From assembly GCF_003148685.1 (NCBI RefSeq), contig NZ_QGGR01000014.1:222493-286492 (forward strand): a stretch of DNA of 64,000 bases, read 5' to 3'. Of this stretch, positions 15,817-26,015 are shown piece by piece. Position 1 is the first letter of the stretch, and every line of letters begins with the position of its first letter. Below the pieces are notes generated by a model. It did not search any database, had not been told where the DNA came from, and saw only the letters and a program-made list of their open reading frames with translations. A program made the translations under genes and the position numbers. Source of the stretch: Actinoplanes xinjiangensis. GTDB taxonomy: Bacteria > Actinomycetota > Actinomycetes > Mycobacteriales > Micromonosporaceae.

Positions 15817-16608
15817 TCAGGCCGCGGCCGCGACCTTCCGCTTCGACCGCGAGCGGAGGTTGGCGACGACCGCGAACAGCACGCCGGCCGCGAAGATCAT
15901 CGTGCCCATGACGTTGACCTGCGGCGGCAGGCCGACACGGGTGGCACCCCAGATCCACAGCGGGAACGTCTCGGTGGTTCCCGCGGTGAAGTTGGTGATC
16001 ACGAAGTCGTCGATGGAGAGCGCGAACGCGAGCATCACGCCGGACGCCACGGCCGGCAGGATGATCGGGAAGATCACCTTCCAGAAGGTGGACCAGCCGG
16101 TCGCCCCCAGGTCGGCGGCCGCCTCCTCCAGGGACCGGTCCAGGGTCATCACCCGGGCCCGGACCACGATCGCGACGAACGAGACCGAGAACATCACGTG
16201 GGCGATCGTGATCGTCACGACGCCGGGGCTGACCCCCATCGAGACGAACAGGCTCAGCAGCGACGAGCCCATCACCAGCTCGGGCGAGGAGATCGCGGCG
16301 AACATCAGCAGGTTGAGGCCGCCGGACCCGCGGAAGCGGAAGCGGCCCAGCGCATAGCCGATGCCGGTGCCCAGCGCGCCGGCGATCAGCGCGGTGAGCA
16401 CCGCGACGATCAGCGACGTCACCAGGGCCTCGGTGAGCGCTTCGAGGGCGAACACGTCCTTGTACCACTTGAACGTGAAACCCTGCCAGGTCTGGTTGTA
16501 CCGGCCGCTCGGGTTGTTGAACCCGAACAGGATCATCACCGAGATCGGCAGGATCAGCCAGGCGATCAGCACCCAGGTGTAGATGTGCAGGACGCGCCGG
16601 CCGTTCAT
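15817..16608 (-). CDS. potC: Spermidine/putrescine ABC transporter permease PotC
   Basis: Inner-membrane permease of 263 residues with six predicted helices. The binding-protein-dependent transport loop is RSLEEAAADLGATGWSTFWKVIFPIILPA (EAA motif, about residues 155-185). The ATG at 16608 overlaps the potB stop (ATGA), so the two permeases are coupled. Together with PotB it forms the channel of an ATP-driven polyamine importer. Confidence 0.9.
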   Translation of the reverse strand: MNGRRVLHIYTWVLIAWLILPISVMILFGFNNPSGRYNQTWQGFTFKWYKDVFALEALTEALVTSLIVAVLTALIAGALGTGIGYALGRFRFRGSGGLNLLMFAAISSPELVMGSSLLSLFVSMGVSPGVVTITIAHVMFSVSFVAIVVRARVMTLDRSLEEAAADLGATGWSTFWKVIFPIILPAVASGVMLAFALSIDDFVITNFTAGTTETFPLWIWGATRVGLPPQVNVMGTMIFAAGVLFAVVANLRSRSKRKVAAAA

Positions 16609-17468
16609 CGCGCCGCCACCTTCATGACGTCCTCGGTGCCCAGCATCCGGGCGTAGGAGAAGACCCCGATCAGGAGCACCGCCATCAGGGTGAACGACAG
16701 CGCCGACGCCGACGGGTAATCGGAGTTGGACAGGAACTTGGCCTGGATGACCTGGCCGATCATGGTGGTCTCCGAACTGCCGAGCAGCTCCGAGTTGACG
16801 TAGTCGGAGCTGGCCGGCACGAAGGTCATCAGCACGCCGGCGAAGACGCCCGGCAGCGCCAGCGGGAAGATCACCTTGCGGAACGAGGTCATCGGGGAGG
16901 CGTACAGGTCCCGGGCCGCCTCGACCACCCGCGGGTCGATGCGTTCCAGGGCCACGTAGATCGGCAGCACCATGAACGGCAGGAAGCTGTACACCAGCCC
17001 GGCGATGACCGCGCCGGACGTGCCGAGCACGTTGAAGCCGTCCGGGAGGATGCCGGCGGCCTTCAACGGATGCAGCAGCACGCCGTCGTCGGTGAGCAGC
17101 ATCCGCCACGAGATCGTGCGCAGCACGAACGACACGAAGAACGGCAGCATGATCAGGAACAGGTACGTCGCCTTCCTACGGCCCCCGTAGAAGGCGATCC
17201 AGTAGGCGACCGGGAACGCCAGCACGATCAGGATGATCGACGTGATGGCGCCGTACACCAGCGAGCGGATCAACTGGGTCTGATAGTCCGCCAGCGACTC
17301 CGTGTAGTTCTGCCAGTGGCCGGTGAACACGAAGCCGTTGACGACGTCGCCCTCCTGCAGCGACAACGACAGCATGGTGACCATCGGCACCGCGAAGAAC
17401 AGCAGGAGCCACAGCCCGCCGGGCAGGACGAGCAGATAGGGCGCGAGTGTACGTTTCACCCGGTCCAT
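16605..17468 (-). CDS. potB: Spermidine/putrescine ABC transporter permease PotB
   Basis: Permease of 287 residues with six predicted helices, the first at about 10-32 (LLVLPGGLWLLLFFAVPMV). The EAA loop is VVEAARDLYASPMTSFRKVIFPLALPG (about 185-212). It lies 3 nt downstream of potD and overlaps potC by four bases. Family and order match PotABCD-type importers. Confidence 0.9.
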   Translation of the reverse strand: MDRVKRTLAPYLLVLPGGLWLLLFFAVPMVTMLSLSLQEGDVVNGFVFTGHWQNYTESLADYQTQLIRSLVYGAITSIILIVLAFPVAYWIAFYGGRRKATYLFLIMLPFFVSFVLRTISWRMLLTDDGVLLHPLKAAGILPDGFNVLGTSGAVIAGLVYSFLPFMVLPIYVALERIDPRVVEAARDLYASPMTSFRKVIFPLALPGVFAGVLMTFVPASSDYVNSELLGSSETTMIGQVIQAKFLSNSDYPSASALSFTLMAVLLIGVFSYARMLGTEDVMKVAAR

Positions 17469-17471
17469 GGG

Positions 17472-18722
17472 TTACCCGAGCACGATCGGCTGGAACACCC
17501 GCTCGAAGTCGTTCTTCTCCTCCGCGGTGTTGAAGTTGACGTAGTAGTGCAGCCGCTTGTACTCGGCGTCACCCGGGAAGACGAGCGGGCTGTCGGCGAC
17601 CGAGAGCAGGAAGTCCCTGTCCTCACCGGACGCGGCGGCCGCGTGCTTCTTCATCTGGGCCTGGGCGCCGGGCACCGGGCACACGTAGTTGATGTACTCG
17701 GCGAGCGTGGTGGCATTGTCCAGCTCGTACAGGAAGTCCATCAGCGTGATCGCGTCGACCGGGTTCGCGGCGGTGACCGGGATGGCCATGTTGTCGGTCC
17801 AGATGGTGCCGCCCTCGGACGGGATCACGAACTTGAAGTTCGTGCCGTCCGAGACGTTCTTCTGGAAGATGTCACCGGACCAGGCCTGGGTGATCCAGAC
17901 CTCGCCCTTGCCGAGCGCATCGACGTAGCTCTGGTCGTAGTAGTTGCGGACGATGTCGCCGTCCTTCTGCTCCTTGAGCTTGGCGGCCGCCGCCTTCCAC
18001 GAGGTCTCGTCCGACTTGGACGGGTCGAGGCCGGCCGCGAGCAGGCCGAAGTTGGCCAGCTCCTGGAGGTCCTTGAACATGCCGACCTTGCCCTTGTACT
18101 TCGGGTTCCACAGGTCGGCGAGGCTGGTGACCGGTTCCTTGATCTTGGACGGGTCGTACGCGATGCCGGTGATGCCGGACGCGTACGGGATGCTGAAGAC
18201 GTTGCCCGGGTCGTACGAGGAGGTGGCGTACGACTTGGCCGCGTTGGCGGCGTAGTTGGGCAGCTTCGAGTGGTCCAGCGGAGCGAGGAAGCCGGAGTCG
18301 CGGAACTGGCCGAACTGGACCGAGTTGGTGATGACCATCAGGTCGTACCCGATCGACTGCCCGGCCGACAGCTGCGGCTGGACCTTGGCGAACCAGGGGC
18401 CCATCTCCTGGATGACCTCGTCGTAGGTGACCTGAATGCCGGTCTTCTGGGTGAACTTCTTGAGCTCCGGCTTCTTCGGGTCCATGTAGAGCGGCCAGTT
18501 GGCGAAGTCCAGCTTGCCGGACTGGGTCTTGCCGCTCCAGAACTTCGCGACGGCGTCGGGGGCAATACTGGCCTGCGGCTTGCCCTTGCCCTCCACGCCA
18601 CACGCGGCGAGGAAGGCGCCCATCGCCGACAACCCGCCGAGGCGCAACGCGTCACGGCGACCGAGCCGCGACTGCGTCATGCCTCGCAGGAGGGAGGGGC
18701 TCGGCTTATCGGTGGGGTACAT
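17472..18722 (-). CDS. potD: Polyamine ABC transporter substrate-binding lipoprotein PotD
   Basis: Extracellular binding protein of 416 residues. The N-terminus carries a twin-arginine motif (LGRRDALRLGG) and a lipobox FLAAC with Cys41, so it should be exported by Tat and anchored as a lipoprotein. The rest is the SBP_bac fold, with polyamine-family landmarks such as YDEVIQEMGPWF, WITQAWSGD and EGGTIWTDNMAIP. The ATG overlaps the potA stop by one base. Putrescine or spermidine preference cannot be decided here. Confidence 0.9.
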   Translation of the reverse strand: MYPTDKPSPSLLRGMTQSRLGRRDALRLGGLSAMGAFLAACGVEGKGKPQASIAPDAVAKFWSGKTQSGKLDFANWPLYMDPKKPELKKFTQKTGIQVTYDEVIQEMGPWFAKVQPQLSAGQSIGYDLMVITNSVQFGQFRDSGFLAPLDHSKLPNYAANAAKSYATSSYDPGNVFSIPYASGITGIAYDPSKIKEPVTSLADLWNPKYKGKVGMFKDLQELANFGLLAAGLDPSKSDETSWKAAAAKLKEQKDGDIVRNYYDQSYVDALGKGEVWITQAWSGDIFQKNVSDGTNFKFVIPSEGGTIWTDNMAIPVTAANPVDAITLMDFLYELDNATTLAEYINYVCPVPGAQAQMKKHAAAASGEDRDFLLSVADSPLVFPGDAEYKRLHYYVNFNTAEEKNDFERVFQPIVLG

Positions 18723-19846
18723 CAGACTCCGATCGGGTACGAGTGCTGCGGGGCCCAGGTGAGGAAGACGCGCTCGCCACGAGACGCGACGTCCTCTGCA
18801 TCGTGAGCATTCTGATCGAACACCACGAAGTCGCTTCCAGCGGTGGTCGCCACTGTGTAATTCGTCGAGGTCCCGTGATAGACGACCTCGGTGACGGTGC
18901 CGGAAAGGAGGCTCCCGTTGACGTTGCCGGGCAGTGTCCGGTGCAGGTCGATCTTCTCCGGCCGGACCGAGACCTCGATGTCGCGGCCCACGGCGACACC
19001 GGCCGGTACGGGTACCACGACGCGCTCGCCGGGTCCCTTCTCGAGGACCGCGTAGCCCTGATCGGACCAGCTGACGCGGCCGTCGATGATGTTGGAGGTG
19101 CCGATGAAGCCGGCCACGAACCGGGTGGCCGGGCGCTCGTAGATGTCCCGCGGCGAGCCGAGCTGCTCGATCAGGCCGCTGTTCATCACGGCGATACGGT
19201 CGCTCATGGTGAGCGCCTCGCCCTGGTCGTGGGTGACATAGACGAAGGTGATGCCGACCTCGCGCTGGATGCGCTTGAGCTCGATCTGCATCTGCTGGCG
19301 CAGCTTGAGGTCCAGTGCGCCGAGCGGCTCGTCGAGCAGCAGCGCCCGCGGGTGGTTGACCAGCGCCCGGGCCAGCGCGACCCGCTGCTGCTGGCCGCCG
19401 GACATCTCCCTGGGCTGGCGGCGCTCCATGCCGGTCAGCGAGACGATCTCGAGCATCTCACCGACACGCCGCTTGATGTCGCTCTTGCCGACCTTCTTGC
19501 GTTCGAGGCCGAACGCCACGTTCTGCTGCACGGTCAGGTGCGGGAACAGTGCGTACGACTGGAAGACCATGTTGACGTCACGCTTGTTCGGCGCGACGCC
19601 GGTCACGTCCTTACCGGCGAGGAACACCTTGCCGGCGGTCGGGTCCTCGAAGCCCGCGATCATCCGCATCGTGGTGGTCTTGCCACAGCCGGATGGGCCG
19701 AGCAGCGAGAAGAACTCCCCCTGTGCGATCGCCAGGTCCAGACTCTTGACGGCGGGCACCGCCTCACCGTGCGACAGGTAGTCCTTGCGCACGCTGGCGA
19801 ACTCGATCGCCGGCTGTGCGGTCGGCGTGGAGGGGGAACTGGTCAT
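18722..19846 (-). CDS. potA: Polyamine ABC transporter ATP-binding protein PotA
   Basis: Cytoplasmic ATPase of 374 residues powering the Pot importer. Walker A GPSGCGKT is at 50-57, the signature MSGGQQQR at 148-155 and Walker B LLLDEP at 169-174, with a TOBE domain at about 290-370. It starts 3 nt after the stop of the upstream aldehyde dehydrogenase and overlaps potD. The order dehydrogenase-potA-potD-potB-potC forms one minus-strand operon. Confidence 0.92.
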   Translation of the reverse strand: MTSSPSTPTAQPAIEFASVRKDYLSHGEAVPAVKSLDLAIAQGEFFSLLGPSGCGKTTTMRMIAGFEDPTAGKVFLAGKDVTGVAPNKRDVNMVFQSYALFPHLTVQQNVAFGLERKKVGKSDIKRRVGEMLEIVSLTGMERRQPREMSGGQQQRVALARALVNHPRALLLDEPLGALDLKLRQQMQIELKRIQREVGITFVYVTHDQGEALTMSDRIAVMNSGLIEQLGSPRDIYERPATRFVAGFIGTSNIIDGRVSWSDQGYAVLEKGPGERVVVPVPAGVAVGRDIEVSVRPEKIDLHRTLPGNVNGSLLSGTVTEVVYHGTSTNYTVATTAGSDFVVFDQNAHDAEDVASRGERVFLTWAPQHSYPIGV

Positions 19847-19849
19847 CTA

Positions 19850-21301
19850 TCACCTCTGCGCGGGGGTGCCATTGAAGCTCATCACGTGCTTGATACGGGT
19901 GTATTCCTCGAACCCGTACATCGAGAGATCCTTGCCGTAACCGGAGTGACCGTAGCCGCCGTGCGGCATCTCGGAGACGAAGGGTAGGTGCGTGTTGATC
20001 CAGACCGCGCCGAAGTCCAGCCGGCGGGACACCCGCATGGCCCGGCCGTGGTTCTCGGTCCAGACGCTGGCGCTCAGCCCGAACCGCACGTCGTTGGCCC
20101 AGCGGACGGCCTGGTCCTCGTCGGTGAAGCTCTGCACGGTGACGACCGGGCCGAAGATCTCGTCCTGGATCATCTCGTCCCGCTGGCGCAGGCCGGCCAC
20201 GACGGTCGGCGCGAAGAAGTAGCCGCGGTCGCCGACGCGGTGCCCACCGGTGACGACCTCGGCGTGGTCGGGGGTGCGGTGCAGGAAGCCGGTGACCCGG
20301 TCCAGCTGGTTCGCGTTGTTGACCGGGCCGAAGAAGGCGTCCGGGTCACTGGGCGCGCCGACCCTGGTCGCCCTGGCCGCCTCGGCGAGCGCCGCGGTGA
20401 AGTCGGCGGCGATCCGCTCGTGCACCAGGACCCGGGTGGCGGCGGTGCAGTCCTGACCGGCGTTGAAGTAGCCGGCGCCGGCGACCGCGGCAGCGGTGGC
20501 GGCGATGTCGACGTCGTCGAAGACCACGACCGGCGCCTTGCCGCCCAGCTCCAGGTGCACCCGCTTGAGATCGGGGGCGGCCGCCGAGGCGACCTCCATG
20601 CCGGCCCGGGTGGAGCCGGTGATCGACACGAACTGCGGCGTCGGGTGCGTGACCAGGGCGCGGCCGGTGTCCCGGTCACCGCAGACGACGTTGAGCACAC
20701 CCGGCGGCAGGAACTCGCCCGCGATCTCCGCCAGCAGCAGCGTGCTGACCGGGGTCGTGTCCGACGGCTTGAGCACCACCGAGTTGCCGGCCGCGATGGC
20801 GGGAGCGAACTTCCACACCCCCATCACCATCGGATAGTTCCACGGGGTGATCTGGGCGCAGACGCCGATCGGCTCACGGCGTACGAAAGAGGTGTGGTCC
20901 CGCAGGTACTCCCCCGCGGCCTTACCCTCCAGGACCCGCGCCGCGCCGGCGAAGAAGCGCAGTTCGTCGAGGATCGGGCCCATCTCCTCGGCGCGGGTCG
21001 CCTCCACCGGTTTGCCGGTGTTGCGGACCTCGGCCGCGATGATCTCGTCCGCGCGTGCCTCGACCGCGTCGGCGATCCGCAGCAGCGCCCGCTGCCGCTC
21101 GGCCGGGGTGCTGTCCCGCCAGACCTCGAAACCCTCCGCGGCGGCGGCCACCGCCTTCTCGACGTCCCGCACCGAGGAGACCGGGGCCTGTGCGTACGTC
21201 TCCCCGGTGCTGGGGTCGATCACCGGGGACGTGACGCCGTCCTCGGTACCGGTGCAGGCCCCGGCGACGAAGTTGCGCAGCACGGGAACAGAGGTGCTCA
21301 C
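19850..21301 (-). CDS. Gamma-aminobutyraldehyde dehydrogenase, second copy
   Basis: A 483-residue aldehyde dehydrogenase, clearly paralogous to the enzyme at 3640-5076. Catalytic landmarks are PWNYP (about 153-157), Glu251 in ELGGKAP and Cys285 in GQDCTAAT. The GTG start at 21301 gives the usual family length. As the first gene of the pot operon it would oxidise the aminoaldehyde made from imported polyamines. It shares the TRIKHVM C-terminal motif with its paralogue. The two copies are under different promoters, so they may serve different inducers. Confidence 0.86.
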   Translation of the reverse strand: MSTSVPVLRNFVAGACTGTEDGVTSPVIDPSTGETYAQAPVSSVRDVEKAVAAAAEGFEVWRDSTPAERQRALLRIADAVEARADEIIAAEVRNTGKPVEATRAEEMGPILDELRFFAGAARVLEGKAAGEYLRDHTSFVRREPIGVCAQITPWNYPMVMGVWKFAPAIAAGNSVVLKPSDTTPVSTLLLAEIAGEFLPPGVLNVVCGDRDTGRALVTHPTPQFVSITGSTRAGMEVASAAAPDLKRVHLELGGKAPVVVFDDVDIAATAAAVAGAGYFNAGQDCTAATRVLVHERIAADFTAALAEAARATRVGAPSDPDAFFGPVNNANQLDRVTGFLHRTPDHAEVVTGGHRVGDRGYFFAPTVVAGLRQRDEMIQDEIFGPVVTVQSFTDEDQAVRWANDVRFGLSASVWTENHGRAMRVSRRLDFGAVWINTHLPFVSEMPHGGYGHSGYGKDLSMYGFEEYTRIKHVMSFNGTPAQR

Positions 21302-21454
21302 AGGGATTTGGCCTTCCGGTGTAGGGCGTTCTCACCCGGACTGGAGGGACCTTGTCACACCGGCGAGTGAGCTAGCAAGGGAATCCGAAGTAATTTCCAA
21401 AGCCGAAACGGAATCAGAAGATCCGACCCCGTTTCAGCAACGTAATCCGGGGTT

Positions 21455-22792
21455 TTATGCGGTGAATCCGTCGGCCACCGTGAGTGCCTCGTCGATGATC
21501 TCCAGGCCCTCGCGGAGCTCCTCCGCGGTGATCGTGCACGGCGGCACGACGTGGAGCCGGTTGAAGTGGACGAAGGGCCACAGGCCCCGCTCCTTGCAGG
21601 CCGCGGCGACCGCGTTCATCGGTGCGGCGGCGGGCCCGGCGGCGTTGAACGGTACCAGAGGGTCCCTGGTGTCCTGATTCGTGACCAGCTCGATCGCCCA
21701 GAACACGCCCAGGCCGCGAACGTCGCCGACGCTCGGGTGCCGGGCCTTCATCGAGGCGAGCGCGGGGCCGATGATGTCGTCACCGAGCGCGCGGGCGTGC
21801 TCGACGATCCCCTCGTCCTTGAAGATCTGCATGCTGGCCACCGCCGAGGCGCAGGCCAGCGGGTGCCCGGAGTAGGTGAGACCGCCCGGGAACGCCCGCT
21901 CGCGGAACGTCTCGGCGATCTCGTCGGAGATCACCACGCCACCCAGCGGCAGGTAGCCGGAGTTGACGCCCTTGGCGAAGGTGATCAGGTCGGGGGCGAC
22001 ACCCCAGCGGTCCACCGCGAACCACTCGCCGCACCGGCCGAAGCCCGCCATCACCTCGTCGGCGATGAAGACGATGCCGAACTCGTCGCAGATCTCCCGT
22101 ACGCCGGCCAGATAGCCGGGCGGCGGGACCAGGATGCCGTTGGTGCCGACGACGGTTTCGAGGAGGATCGCGGCGACGGTGGCCGGGCCCTCGAAGACGA
22201 TCGTGTCGCGCAGGTGCTGGAGAGCGCGGCGGCTCTCCTCCGCCTCGTTCTGCGCATAAAACGGCGACCGGTAGGGGTACGGCCCCCAGAAGTGCACGAC
22301 ACCGATGGCCACCGGCTCGTTCGGCCAGCGCCGCGGGTCGCCGGTCGCGGTGATCGCGGTGGCGGTCGAGCCGTGATAGCTGCGGTAGGTGGCGAGCACC
22401 TTGTGCCGGCCGGTGTGCAGCCGCGCCATCCGGATCGCGTTCTCGTTCGCCTCGGCGCCGCCGTTGGTGAAGAACACCTTGTTCAGGTCGGCCGGGGCGA
22501 TCTCGGCGATCATCCGGGCCGCCTCGCCGCGCTTGTCGTTGGCGAAGGCCGGCGCGATGGTGGCGAGCCGGCCGGCCTGCTCCTGGATGGCGGCGATCAG
22601 GCGGGGATGCTGGTGCCCGATGTTGATGTTGACCAGCTGGGACGAGAAGTCGAGGTACTTCTTGCCGGTGTAGTCCCAGATGTGACTGCCCAGCGCCTTC
22701 TCGATCGGCAGCGGGTCGATCAGGCCCTGCGCGGACCAGGAGTGGAAGACGTGCGCGCGGTCGTCGGCGCGCACCTGCGATTCAGTGCTCAC
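21455..22792 (-). CDS. Class-III PLP aminotransferase (omega-amino acid/amine:pyruvate type)
   Basis: A 445-residue aminotransferase with the class-III landmarks FFTNGGAEANENAIRMAR, SYHGSTATAITATGD, IADEVMAGFGRCGEW (PLP Asp) and ITFAKGVNSGYLPLG (Schiff-base Lys). I use the GTG at 22792 (VSTESQVRADD), which lies 10 nt after the mmsA stop; the frame is open upstream but only into mmsA. Co-transcription with a CoA-acylating semialdehyde dehydrogenase suggests it makes malonate semialdehyde or a similar 3-oxoacid, for example from beta-alanine. A taurine- or amine-specific role is possible. Confidence 0.82.
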   Translation of the reverse strand: MSTESQVRADDRAHVFHSWSAQGLIDPLPIEKALGSHIWDYTGKKYLDFSSQLVNINIGHQHPRLIAAIQEQAGRLATIAPAFANDKRGEAARMIAEIAPADLNKVFFTNGGAEANENAIRMARLHTGRHKVLATYRSYHGSTATAITATGDPRRWPNEPVAIGVVHFWGPYPYRSPFYAQNEAEESRRALQHLRDTIVFEGPATVAAILLETVVGTNGILVPPPGYLAGVREICDEFGIVFIADEVMAGFGRCGEWFAVDRWGVAPDLITFAKGVNSGYLPLGGVVISDEIAETFRERAFPGGLTYSGHPLACASAVASMQIFKDEGIVEHARALGDDIIGPALASMKARHPSVGDVRGLGVFWAIELVTNQDTRDPLVPFNAAGPAAAPMNAVAAACKERGLWPFVHFNRLHVVPPCTITAEELREGLEIIDEALTVADGFTA

Positions 22793-22802
22793 GAATTCAT
22801 CC

Positions 22803-24290
<1,488 letters not shown>

Positions 24291-24298
24291 GCACCGAG

Positions 24299-24350
24299 AT
24301 TATGTGACGACTCTAGACCGAACAATGACTTGATTGTACTGTCACATAAT
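24299..24350. promoter_or_regulatory. Nested dyads in the mmsA/mocR divergent promoter
   Basis: ATTATGTGAC (24299-24308) and GTCACATAAT (24341-24350) form a perfect 10-bp inverted repeat 32 nt apart. Inside it, ACAAT (24322-24326) and ATTGT (24333-24337) form a second dyad. The outer right half overlaps the mocR start codon and the outer left half lies 9 nt from the mmsA start. The placement suggests the MocR protein binds here and controls both genes. Confidence 0.6.
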
Positions 24351-25683
24351 GTTTTACCAGGCCGTCATGGAACGGCTCTCCGACGCCAGCGCCCGCGGCC
24401 TCGCCGAAGCGGTCAGCCGCGCCGTCGGCGACGGCGCCCTCACCGGCGGGAGCAAACTGCCGCCGGTGCGCTCGGTCGCCACCGAACTCCAGCTCTCCCC
24501 CAGCACCGTCAACGCGGCATGGCAGCTCCTCCGGCGGGCCGGCACCATCCGCACCGACGGCCGGCGGGGCACCGTCGTCGCCACCCCCGGCGCCGGCGGT
24601 CCCGGTCGTTATCGGGCGGCGCTGCGGCGAACCTCGGGATTCGGGCTCGACCTCTCGACCGGCGTCCCCGACCCGGCGCTGCTGCCGTCCCTGCCCGACC
24701 TGCACGGCCTGTCCCCCGCGCCGAGCAGCTACCTCGACGAGCCGGTGCTGCCCGAGCTGGGGGCCCTGCTGCGGGAGCGGTGGCCGTACCCCGCGGAACG
24801 CCTGGCGATCTTCGACGGGGCGATGGACGCCGTCGACCACGTGGCCACCGCACTGCTGCGGCTCGGTGACGTCGCGCTCGTCGAGAACCCGTGCTTCCCG
24901 CCCCTGCTCGACCTCCTCGACACGCTCGGCGTCCGGGTCGCCGGCGTCGCCACCGACGCCCACGGCATGCTGCCCGACCGGCTCGCCGCCGCCCTGGCCC
25001 GCCGGCCCACCGCGGTCTTCCTCCAGCCGCGCGCCCTCAACCCCACCGGCGCGTCGTGGTCACCGTCGCGGGCCGCCTCCCTCGCCGCGGTCCTCGCCGA
25101 CAATCCGCAGGTGTACGTGGTGGAGGACGACTCGGCCGGCGAGTTGTCCTCCGGGCCGCCGCTGTCCGTCGGCACCCACATCCCGCGGCAGACCGTCCAC
25201 GTACGCAGCTTCTCCAAATCACACGGCCCCGACCTGCGGCTCGCCGCGCTCAGTGGCCCCGCGACGGTCCTCGACCCGATCCTGGAACGGCGGCTGCTCG
25301 GCCAGGGCTGGACCAGCCGGCTCCTCCAGCACCTGCTGCTCACCCTCCTCACCGCCCCCGCGTCGATCGCCGCCGTCGCCGCCGCCCGCGACGAGTACGC
25401 CCGCCGCCGCCGGCTGATCACCTCCGGTCTCGCGGCGGCCGGGATCACCCTGCCGCCGGGCGAGGGCCTCAACCTCTGGCTGCCCGTCGCCGACGAGCAG
25501 GCCGCCCTGCTCAGCCTGGCCAGCGCCGGAATCGGGGCGGCGGCGGGGACCGCCTTCGCGTTCGGTGCGGGATCGGCACCCCATCTGCGGGTGACCGTCG
25601 GTCTGGTCGCTACCGGTCACGCCGAGGTCGCCGACCGCCTGGCCACGGCGGCGCGGGCCGCCGGCCAGTCCATCCCGCGTTGA
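24349..25683 (+). CDS. MocR-family regulator (GntR wHTH fused to aminotransferase-like domain)
   Basis: A 444-residue regulator. The N-terminal GntR winged helix-turn-helix (about 5-75) contains LPPVRSVATELQLSPSTVNAAWQLL. The rest is a fold-type-I PLP aminotransferase domain that still has its PLP lysine in VRSFSKSHGPDLR. I use the ATG at 24349; a TTG at 24334 is in frame but lies inside the operator-like dyad. It is divergent from mmsA, and the intergenic nested palindromes are good operator candidates. Such proteins usually sense PLP or an amino compound; GabR controls GABA genes, which fits this neighbourhood. Confidence 0.87.
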   Translation: MFYQAVMERLSDASARGLAEAVSRAVGDGALTGGSKLPPVRSVATELQLSPSTVNAAWQLLRRAGTIRTDGRRGTVVATPGAGGPGRYRAALRRTSGFGLDLSTGVPDPALLPSLPDLHGLSPAPSSYLDEPVLPELGALLRERWPYPAERLAIFDGAMDAVDHVATALLRLGDVALVENPCFPPLLDLLDTLGVRVAGVATDAHGMLPDRLAAALARRPTAVFLQPRALNPTGASWSPSRAASLAAVLADNPQVYVVEDDSAGELSSGPPLSVGTHIPRQTVHVRSFSKSHGPDLRLAALSGPATVLDPILERRLLGQGWTSRLLQHLLLTLLTAPASIAAVAAARDEYARRRRLITSGLAAAGITLPPGEGLNLWLPVADEQAALLSLASAGIGAAAGTAFAFGAGSAPHLRVTVGLVATGHAEVADRLATAARAAGQSIPR

Positions 25684-26015
25684 CTCGGGGGCGACCTTCG
25701 CGACCCGGCACCTCCGGCGGCTTCGCCGCCTTTCGACGCGCGGCCCGTTCGCCCTTCCGACGCGCGGCCCGTTCGCCCTTCCGACGCGCGGCCCCTTCGC
25801 CCTTCCGCGCATTAACCTGCCGCCTTTTCGCGCGCCCGGCCTTTCGGCGTTCCTCGCGCCCAGCCGTGCCGGCTCTCGCGCCCGGCCCTTTCGCGCTTCC
25901 GCGCGCCGAGACCTGCCGCTTCTCGCGCCCTCGGCCTGGCATCTTTCCCGAACGGCCACCTTTGCAGCCAGTCGGCCCGCCCGGCTCACCGACTCTCTGG
26001 ATCGGCGCGGGCCTG
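25684..26015. other. 332-nt intergenic stretch without a recognisable gene
   Basis: This lies between the convergent mocR and Ser/Thr kinase genes. It starts with a 24-nt tandem repeat (25734-25805) and continues as C/T-rich low-complexity sequence with recurring CGCGC and CCCTTT words. Open frames here are repetitive Arg/Pro/Ala strings without domain character. I see no RNA gene. Confidence 0.6.
25734..25805. repeat. Three 24-nt tandem repeats
   Basis: Units start at 25734, 25758 and 25782 (CGACGCGCGGCCCGTTCGCC followed by CTTC); the third differs by one base. They lie directly downstream of the mocR stop in a convergent intergenic region. Confidence 0.8.
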
